Shown: in pieces, positions 58,586 to 64,000 of the stretch
Layout: the number at the start of each line of letters is the position of its first letter
How positions within the stretch are numbered: the first letter of the stretch is position 1
NCBI GenBank assembly: GCA_016931855.1
Contig: JAFGDZ010000052.1
Span: 1 to 64,000, forward strand
Source of the DNA: Bacteroidales bacterium
GTDB lineage: Bacteria > Bacteroidota > Bacteroidia > Bacteroidales > Tenuifilaceae
Reading direction: 5' to 3'
DNA: 64,000 nucleotides
Notes under the pieces: model-generated
Seen by the model: only the letters and a program-made list of their open reading frames with translations
Told to the model about the DNA's origin: nothing
The model's database searches: none
Made by a program: the position numbers and the translations under genes

Positions 58586-60358
58586 ATGAATAAAATAGTT
58601 GCATATTGCGCAATGGCATTTGTTGCAGTTCTTGCATCGTGTCAGGGATTACTCCCAAGCCAAACGGAAATAACAGAACCTGAACTCAGGGAACACATAG
58701 CGTTTCTGGCATCGGACTCACTAAAAGGGCGAAAACCTGGAACAACATATGATCGTATTGCCGCAAAATACGTTAAGGACGAGCTAGCCAAATCGGGTTT
58801 AAAGCTACTAGGGCAAAATGGTTACCAGTTCTTCGACCTGATTGTAAAGCAGCACCCAGGCGAGAACACCCTTGCCATTAATGGCAAAGAGCTGGTTTAC
58901 GGAACCGATTTTAGCGTACTCCCGCTATCGTCCAATAGCGAAGCGGAATCGGTGGTTTGCTTTGCCGGATATGGCTTTCACTACACTGCCGATGATATTC
59001 TATGGAACGATTACTACCCAATAAACGCAAGGGGGAAATGGGTTCTCATTCTAAGAGGAGACCCAGAAATTGATAACCCCAACAGCCCCTACTCAAATCA
59101 ATCGGGCGATAAGGATAAAGCCCTAATTGCCGCCGACCAAGGCGCAATTGGAGTGCTACTTGTTTCTGGCACGTCGTATGATAGCGACGATAAGCTCTAC
59201 AAAATGGAGGAAAAAGCATTTAGTGTGGGTATTCCTGTATTCCATGTAACCAGAGCAACAGCAAATATGATTCTAAAAAACAATGGACTTACTATTGAAC
59301 AGGCAGAGGCTACGCTAAACAAAACTAAAAGTCCCATATCGGTGGAGACCAATACTCTTGTTTCTGGCACAAGCGAACTCACCAACGAAATAAAAAGTAC
59401 TCAAAATGTGGTAGCCCTAATTGAGGGAACCAACGAAGCACTAAAAGATGAGTACATTGTAATTGGCGCTCATTACGACCATCTGGGCATGGGTGGGCAC
59501 GAAAGCTCGTCGCGAATGCCCGATACCACTGCCGTTCACAATGGTGCCGATGATAATGCATCGGGTGTTGCTGCTCTTTTAGAAGTTGCCCAAAAGTTAG
59601 CCAAAGATAAGCCTAAACGTAGCATTCTCTTCGTGGCGTTTAGCTCTGAGGAGCTAGGCCTAATTGGCTCACAAAAGTTTGTAAACGAAGGGCCAATCTC
59701 CACTTCAAATATGGTAGCTATGCTTAACATGGATATGGTTGGGCGACTAATGGATAGCACGCTACAAGTAGGTGGAACACAAACCGCACTTGAAACAGAG
59801 CGGTATATTGATAGCCTAGTACACCCCTACCCTCTTAAACTAGCCAAATCGCCCGAGGGCTATGGTCCATCGGATCACGCATCGTTCTACAGCATGAACG
59901 TACCCGTACTTTTCTTCTCAACTGGCGCACATACCGATTACCATACTCCCTTTGATGATGCTGATAAAATCAACCTAAAGGGGCTTAGCATAGTATCAAA
60001 CTACGTTTACGATATAGCCTACGCATTGGCAAACTCAAACACAAAGCTAACCTTTAACGAGGCTGGGCCAAAATCAAAACCAACAAGGCATGGGCGTGGG
60101 CTAAAGGTAAAGCTGGGCATAATGCCCGATGTTAACCAAGGCGAAAATAATGGGCTACGTGTAATTGCTGTAACACCAGGGAACCCTGCAGCACTTGGCG
60201 GAATAAAGAATAACGATATAATAACAGCTATAAACGGAAAACCAGTTAATAACATTCAGGACTACATGTACCGTTTATCGGAGCTTAAGGCAGGTATCAC
60301 CATTTCTGTGGAGATTAAAAGAGGCAACGAGGCTCACATTAAGCTTATACAGCTGTAG
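58586..60358 (+). CDS. M28 family aminopeptidase with PA and PDZ domains, lipoprotein
   Basis: A 590-residue zinc peptidase. Lipoprotein signal with AVLASCQG (Cys 19). About 115-240 is a protease-associated (PA) domain. The M28 core has the metal ligands in AHYDHLG (about 294-300), HNGADDNASG (about 318-327), SEELGLIGS (about 353-361), NMDMVGR (about 379-385) and PSDHASF (about 427-433). The C-terminal 95 residues are a PDZ domain (GLRVIAVTPGNPAALGGIKNNDII). Probably cleaves peptides in the periplasm. The next gene follows by 56 bases. Confidence 0.92.
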   Translation: MNKIVAYCAMAFVAVLASCQGLLPSQTEITEPELREHIAFLASDSLKGRKPGTTYDRIAAKYVKDELAKSGLKLLGQNGYQFFDLIVKQHPGENTLAINGKELVYGTDFSVLPLSSNSEAESVVCFAGYGFHYTADDILWNDYYPINARGKWVLILRGDPEIDNPNSPYSNQSGDKDKALIAADQGAIGVLLVSGTSYDSDDKLYKMEEKAFSVGIPVFHVTRATANMILKNNGLTIEQAEATLNKTKSPISVETNTLVSGTSELTNEIKSTQNVVALIEGTNEALKDEYIVIGAHYDHLGMGGHESSSRMPDTTAVHNGADDNASGVAALLEVAQKLAKDKPKRSILFVAFSSEELGLIGSQKFVNEGPISTSNMVAMLNMDMVGRLMDSTLQVGGTQTALETERYIDSLVHPYPLKLAKSPEGYGPSDHASFYSMNVPVLFFSTGAHTDYHTPFDDADKINLKGLSIVSNYVYDIAYALANSNTKLTFNEAGPKSKPTRHGRGLKVKLGIMPDVNQGENNGLRVIAVTPGNPAALGGIKNNDIITAINGKPVNNIQDYMYRLSELKAGITISVEIKRGNEAHIKLIQL

Positions 60359-60414
60359 CAGCTAACTTTAGCAACAAGAAAAGAATCTTAACCATCAACA
60401 CTAAACTATTTATC

Positions 60415-61251
60415 ATGAGAAAAGTGCTATTCTGGATTGCCGCAATTGTTATAACACTGGCAACGGTTATATATCAACAAAAAACGGGGCCAACGTATCC
60501 CGAAAAGGTTACCTATTCCATTGATAACCAAACAAAATTATTAACCCTAACCAGAAGCGGCGAAACCAATATTGATATTGAGGTAACAATAGACAGCCTG
60601 CCGCTTGAATGGGAAGCAACCCTTTTCTACCGAAAATACCCAACAAATAGCGACTGGGCTGCAGAACCCTTTATGATGAACGCCAACGGTGGCGTAACCA
60701 CCTATCTGCCTAGCCAACCAGCGGCAGGAAAGCTAGAGTACTATATTGAGATGGAAAACCTTGTAACGCAGGAGGCTTTTAGCATAAAAAAAGATGAGCC
60801 TGTTGTAATTAGGTTTAAGGGAGCCGTACCCGCTTTTGCCCTTATTCCACACGTACTGCTGATGTTTATAGCCATGTTACTCTCTAATCTTACCGGAATA
60901 ATGGCTGCATTTATGCATAAAAGGTTTAAGTTCTATATGCTTTTAACCATTATCGCACTCTTTGTTGGAGGACTTGTTTTTGGACCAATAGTACAGCACT
61001 ATGCCTTTGGTCAGGCGTGGACCGGATGGCCTTTGGGTAGCGACCTAACCGATAATAAAACCCTAATTGCATTTGTTGCCTGGCTTGTTGCATTGCTGGT
61101 TAACAGAAAAGAGGATAGGCCGCTTGTTGTAATATTTGCAGCACTGGTAACAATGGCTATTTACCTTATCCCGCATAGCTTACGTGGCTCTGAGCTAAAC
61201 CACGAAACGGGAGAAATAGTAACGGGAATAGTTACAACATTTATTAGATAG
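60415..61251 (+). CDS. Hypothetical membrane protein
   Basis: A 278-residue protein. One N-terminal membrane anchor (about 4-20), a periplasmic beta-rich part (about 25-135, with YPEKVTYSIDNQTKLLTL and LEWEATLFYRKYPTNSDW), then four membrane helices (about 142-165, 174-196, 215-231, 237-252). No family recognised. It follows the M28 peptidase in the same direction and is closed by a terminator. Confidence 0.65.
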   Translation: MRKVLFWIAAIVITLATVIYQQKTGPTYPEKVTYSIDNQTKLLTLTRSGETNIDIEVTIDSLPLEWEATLFYRKYPTNSDWAAEPFMMNANGGVTTYLPSQPAAGKLEYYIEMENLVTQEAFSIKKDEPVVIRFKGAVPAFALIPHVLLMFIAMLLSNLTGIMAAFMHKRFKFYMLLTIIALFVGGLVFGPIVQHYAFGQAWTGWPLGSDLTDNKTLIAFVAWLVALLVNRKEDRPLVVIFAALVTMAIYLIPHSLRGSELNHETGEIVTGIVTTFIR

Positions 61252-61261
61252 CAACTAACAA

Positions 61262-61295
61262 AAACGGCTGCCAAAAGGCAGCCGTTTGATTTTTA
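61262..61295. terminator. Bidirectional terminator
   Basis: Perfect 11-bp stem AAACGGCTGCC / GGCAGCCGTTT around AAAA, between convergent genes. Confidence 0.88.
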
Positions 61296-61309
61296 TCCTA
61301 AAGGATTAA

Positions 61310-61525
61310 TTACTCAGCAACTTGAGTTGAATCGGTTTTTGCATGATCGCAACCTTCGTGTGCGTGCTCATCAGCGCAACCAGCGCTATCAGCTTTAGTA
61401 GCACACTCGGTAGTCTCTTTTGCACAGCAACCTTCTTCTGTGTTTTTAGACTCAGCGCTATTGCAAGCAGCAAATGATAAAGCACCTACAAATACTAGGC
61501 CTAGGAATAATTTTGATCTCTTCAT
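61310..61525 (-). CDS. Small Cys/His-rich lipoprotein
   Basis: A 71-residue lipoprotein. The signal ends GALSFAACNS (Cys 21). The mature 50 residues hold Cys-Cys (EEGCCAKETTEC), CATKADSAGCADEHAHEGCDHAK, i.e. five more Cys and three His, in a negatively charged frame. Such a makeup suggests binding of soft metal ions. It follows the BtuB-like receptor gene by 90 bases on the same strand. No family recognised; a relation to surface metal traps is inferred. Confidence 0.7.
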   Translation of the reverse strand: MKRSKLFLGLVFVGALSFAACNSAESKNTEEGCCAKETTECATKADSAGCADEHAHEGCDHAKTDSTQVAE

Positions 61526-61614
61526 AATTTCAAGTCTTTTTTTTGGTTATGCCCCACAAAAATATATTAGAAATAGGTAATAAACAATTGATAGACGCAA
61601 ATTTACCTCTTTTT

Positions 61615-63654
61615 TTACCTAAACCGAATGTTATAAGCACAAGAGAAAGACACCCAACGCCCAGGTTGCTCTATGTTGGCTAAATCTACATAAGACTTAT
61701 CCAAAACATTATGCACGTTAAGCCCTATGCTTAGCTTATCGCCTTGCCAGTTTAAACCAGCATCAAGAAGGGCGAATGCATCGTAAGACTTTTGGGTTCC
61801 CGATACAAAATGCGTATAGCTCCCGGCTCTATCCTGCACCATCAAGTTCCAATTTGCCGAAAGGCCACGGTATATTTTATGATCCAAAGAGAGATTAACC
61901 TTTGCTCGTAAAAAATCAAGAGCATAGTATGAGTCCAGCGCCTCGCTATCCTTGTCACTGTGCTGCAAGAGGAACGACATCCCAATACGCCTAATAAATT
62001 GCCCCGTACTCTGCGGAACGTAACTATAAGCCGCCTCAACGCCATAGGTTGTTAGCTGAGTATGATTAGCACTTTGCCACTTCTCATCAGAAGGAAGCTT
62101 AACCCAGTCGATAACATCCTTTGCATCGCGCAAAAATCCAGAAAGATGAGAGCTAAAGCCACCAAGGGTATGCTTAATACCCAATTCGTAGGTTGTAGCG
62201 CTTTCGGGTTTAAGATTAGGATTTCCCAAATTAGTGGGGCCTTGGTAGTACAGGTCTGTAAAGGTTGGATACCTAAAGGTGTGATTTGCAGAGGCAAACA
62301 CCCTGTAATCGGTAAAAATTCGCTGGCTAACATCAACACCATAGCTCCAATCAATATTATTGCCGTTAACAGTTGAGGCCAATGCCCCACCCGAAATGGT
62401 TAAACCATTGATGTAAATGGTATGATCAACAAAAAAGGAGGATATCCACCTAGAATCGGATTTTGAGTAAAACACATTATCGGTACCCGAAACCTTAACG
62501 GGTTTGCTTAGTGGCGTTCCAAGTACATTGCTAAGAATCTCCTCATTACGCGCCTCAACGCCCAAGCGGGTTTTGCCCAGAGGTGAGAGGTATGCGCCAT
62601 CCACTCTTGACCCAAAAACCGATGAGCGGTGGTAGTTATGCGTAGCGTACCAGCTAGGCGCATCGCTACGGAAAAGCTCAAACCTATCGAAATGCCGACG
62701 AAAATATACCGATGTATTATAGGAAAAGCTACTCTTTGTGCCCCCGTAGCTCACCTCGGAAAATAGCGCTTTTACCTGTTCAAACTGGTTAGGGTACTTA
62801 GGCGTGTAAAAGCTATTAGCCCCAAACCCCTTATCCTGATACCCTAGCTGTAGCCCCAGTTGGCCGCTACCAAGGTTAAGGTGCGAGTTTAGGTAGATGT
62901 TGCTAGCGGAAAAATCGGTATTGGGAGTGTACCCCTCTGATGCTTTTTTTGAGGCAGTTAAAAAGAGCCCTGCTTTTTGCGCTCCAACAGATGCCGATGC
63001 CGTTAACCCCAGCAATCCGTGTTCGCCAGCATTGGCTAGTATACGCGCATTCGATTCAGAACCGTTTGAGGTAATAATGTTAATAGCCCCACTAAATGCT
63101 CCTGCACCATAAATGCGCGAGCCAGGCCCCTGCAGAATCTCAATACGCTCAATAACATCAAGATCAACAGGAATGTTTAGGTTGTGATGCCCTGTTTGCG
63201 GGTCGGAGATGTTAACTCCATTCAAGAGAACCAGCGTTTGATCGAACGAACCGCCCCTAAGGCTGATATCGGCCTGCACCCCATGGCCACCCCGCTGCCG
63301 AATATCGATACTAGCAACCTGCTCTAGTACCTGCTGTAACGAGGCGGCGGGAACGCGCCCCAACTCGTCGCGCGAGATTACAGTAACTACCCTAGTAAAC
63401 TCCGAATAGGTTGATGTTGCCCTTTTGGAGTTTACAATAACCTCATCAATATCAACATTTTTACTAACCGTAACGGTGTCGGGCTGCGCAAATGTTGCCA
63501 CAGGCATTGCAAGAATTGAGTAGGTTGCCGATAGTACGCACACCTTTACCACTGCTCCTAGGCTGTTGTAAACCCCAAAGCCCTTGTTGCTCCAGTTCCT
63601 AAAGAAACGCTGCTTTAGGCCAAACGGATTAAAATTGAACTTCATATAAAACAT
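61615..63654 (-). CDS. BtuB-like TonB-dependent receptor
   Basis: A 679-residue outer-membrane receptor. It has a long leader before the signal ending VATFAQPDTV (cleavage near residue 55), then a TonB box-like DIDEVIVNSKRATST stretch, plug (about 70-180) with LQQVLEQVASIDIRQRGGHGVQADISLRGGSFDQTLVLLNGVNISDPQTGHHNLNIPVDLDVIERIEI pieces, and a 22-strand barrel ending SFSCAYNIRFR. The plug matches the BtuB/vitamin B12 receptor type, but metal or other chelates are possible because a Cys/His-rich lipoprotein follows. No riboswitch was found in front of this gene; the -7 element TACCTTTG lies at 63717-63710. Two start codons three codons apart are possible. Confidence 0.83.
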   Translation of the reverse strand: MFYMKFNFNPFGLKQRFFRNWSNKGFGVYNSLGAVVKVCVLSATYSILAMPVATFAQPDTVTVSKNVDIDEVIVNSKRATSTYSEFTRVVTVISRDELGRVPAASLQQVLEQVASIDIRQRGGHGVQADISLRGGSFDQTLVLLNGVNISDPQTGHHNLNIPVDLDVIERIEILQGPGSRIYGAGAFSGAINIITSNGSESNARILANAGEHGLLGLTASASVGAQKAGLFLTASKKASEGYTPNTDFSASNIYLNSHLNLGSGQLGLQLGYQDKGFGANSFYTPKYPNQFEQVKALFSEVSYGGTKSSFSYNTSVYFRRHFDRFELFRSDAPSWYATHNYHRSSVFGSRVDGAYLSPLGKTRLGVEARNEEILSNVLGTPLSKPVKVSGTDNVFYSKSDSRWISSFFVDHTIYINGLTISGGALASTVNGNNIDWSYGVDVSQRIFTDYRVFASANHTFRYPTFTDLYYQGPTNLGNPNLKPESATTYELGIKHTLGGFSSHLSGFLRDAKDVIDWVKLPSDEKWQSANHTQLTTYGVEAAYSYVPQSTGQFIRRIGMSFLLQHSDKDSEALDSYYALDFLRAKVNLSLDHKIYRGLSANWNLMVQDRAGSYTHFVSGTQKSYDAFALLDAGLNWQGDKLSIGLNVHNVLDKSYVDLANIEQPGRWVSFSCAYNIRFR

Positions 63655-64000
63655 TTTATGCCTGAACCTGCGCCCAATTCAGGCGTTAATAATTTGTTGG
63701 CGCAGGCGGCAAAGGTAGGCAAATGCCCTTATTGTACAGACGCCAACATTGGGTTATGCACCCTAAAAAGAGGAACAAAACCACTATACACCTAAATATC
63801 AACATAAATAAAGAGCAGGTGAAATACGAATATTTAACAACATCAACAATTAGGAACTAACAAAAAATGCCCTATTTTGTAGCGCTGAAATAATAGTTCC
63901 AAAAACTTTTTGTTCCCCATGCAGCATTTCAAACCAATTCGTAGTCATTTAGTCAGATTTTGAGTATGAAGATTAAAGGATCCTACTATCAGAACATACA
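63655..64000. other. Upstream region of the BtuB-like receptor, window end
   Basis: A promoter -7 element at 63710-63717 (minus) and a possible hairpin (GCCTGAA at 63660-63666 / TTCAGGC at 63678-63684) lie near the receptor start. Near the right end an ATG at 63966 opens a plus-strand frame that runs off the window (MKIKGSYYQN); it may be the start of a gene. Confidence 0.4.
63710..63717 (-). promoter_or_regulatory. Probable -7 element of the BtuB-like receptor gene
   Basis: TACCTTTG on the minus strand, 56 bases ahead of the start codon. Confidence 0.5.

Noticed and set aside
63655-63760. Second cobalamin riboswitch ahead of the BtuB-like receptor
   Set aside because: No B12 box (AGxCAGxAGACCTGCC) in the upstream region; only a small hairpin and a -7 element.

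Overview
The window looks like a chromosomal segment of a member of the Bacteroidota, most likely Bacteroidales-like. The evidence is SusC/OMP-type TonB-dependent receptors, many short-signal lipoproteins, a type IX secretion C-terminal domain, FtsX/MacB-type permeases of the Bacteroidota kind, a D-3-phosphoglycerate dehydrogenase of the lysine-catalytic type, weak Shine-Dalgarno sequences and promoters of the TTTG-N19-TAnnTTTG type. No species is claimed.

Layout. 1-12 kb: a hotdog thioesterase, an ABC permease, then a serine/glycine block on the minus strand (gcvT, comB, serC, serA, a four-helix-bundle protein, DUF1015), YebC and a two-domain universal stress protein. 12-19 kb: M3 and M1 metallopeptidases, NudC, DUF805. 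18.7-25 kb: a three-gene unit headed by a SusC-like receptor without a SusD partner, a relic of an ABC permease, a triple-repeat beta-helix lipoprotein, and about 1.3 kb of gene-free, repeat-rich DNA. 26-32.1 kb: an AT-rich island with a ribosomally synthesised peptide (RiPP) locus: a 60-residue Gly-Gly precursor, two different radical SAM/SPASM enzymes and an outer-membrane beta-barrel receptor, all on the minus strand, with a decayed IS5-type transposase next to it. 33-41 kb: M2-like peptidase, an MBL hydrolase, a phosphatase, ung, an MFS transporter, YbaK, a PhnP-like hydrolase, a BASS-type transporter and an RsmI-like methylase. 41-50 kb: nrnA followed by four FKBP-type prolyl isomerase lipoproteins, ndk, recF-DUF721, a TPR protein, ribH, three tRNAs (Tyr, Gly, Thr) and an AlaX-like editing protein. 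50-64 kb: an ABC permease, a DMT transporter, a cobalamin-riboswitch-led operon (DUF4465 lipoprotein, SUMF1-domain protein, small T9SS-CTD protein), an M28 peptidase with PDZ domain, a Cys/His-rich small lipoprotein and a BtuB-like receptor.

The most interesting system is the RiPP locus. The precursor ends in NWSKAIKWKRRWCK, which holds three Trp-X-Lys/Arg triplets, and its NWSK stretch is the same as in the darobactin core WNWSKSF. Together with two SPASM-type radical SAM enzymes this suggests a peptide with Trp-Lys/Arg cyclophane cross-links. No peptidase-ABC exporter lies in the window. Other points of note are a dispersed heptanucleotide repeat family at several intergenic sites (twice flanking the four-helix-bundle gene), a 36-nt inverted repeat around yebC, and the B12-riboswitch control of a T9SS/SUMF1 operon.
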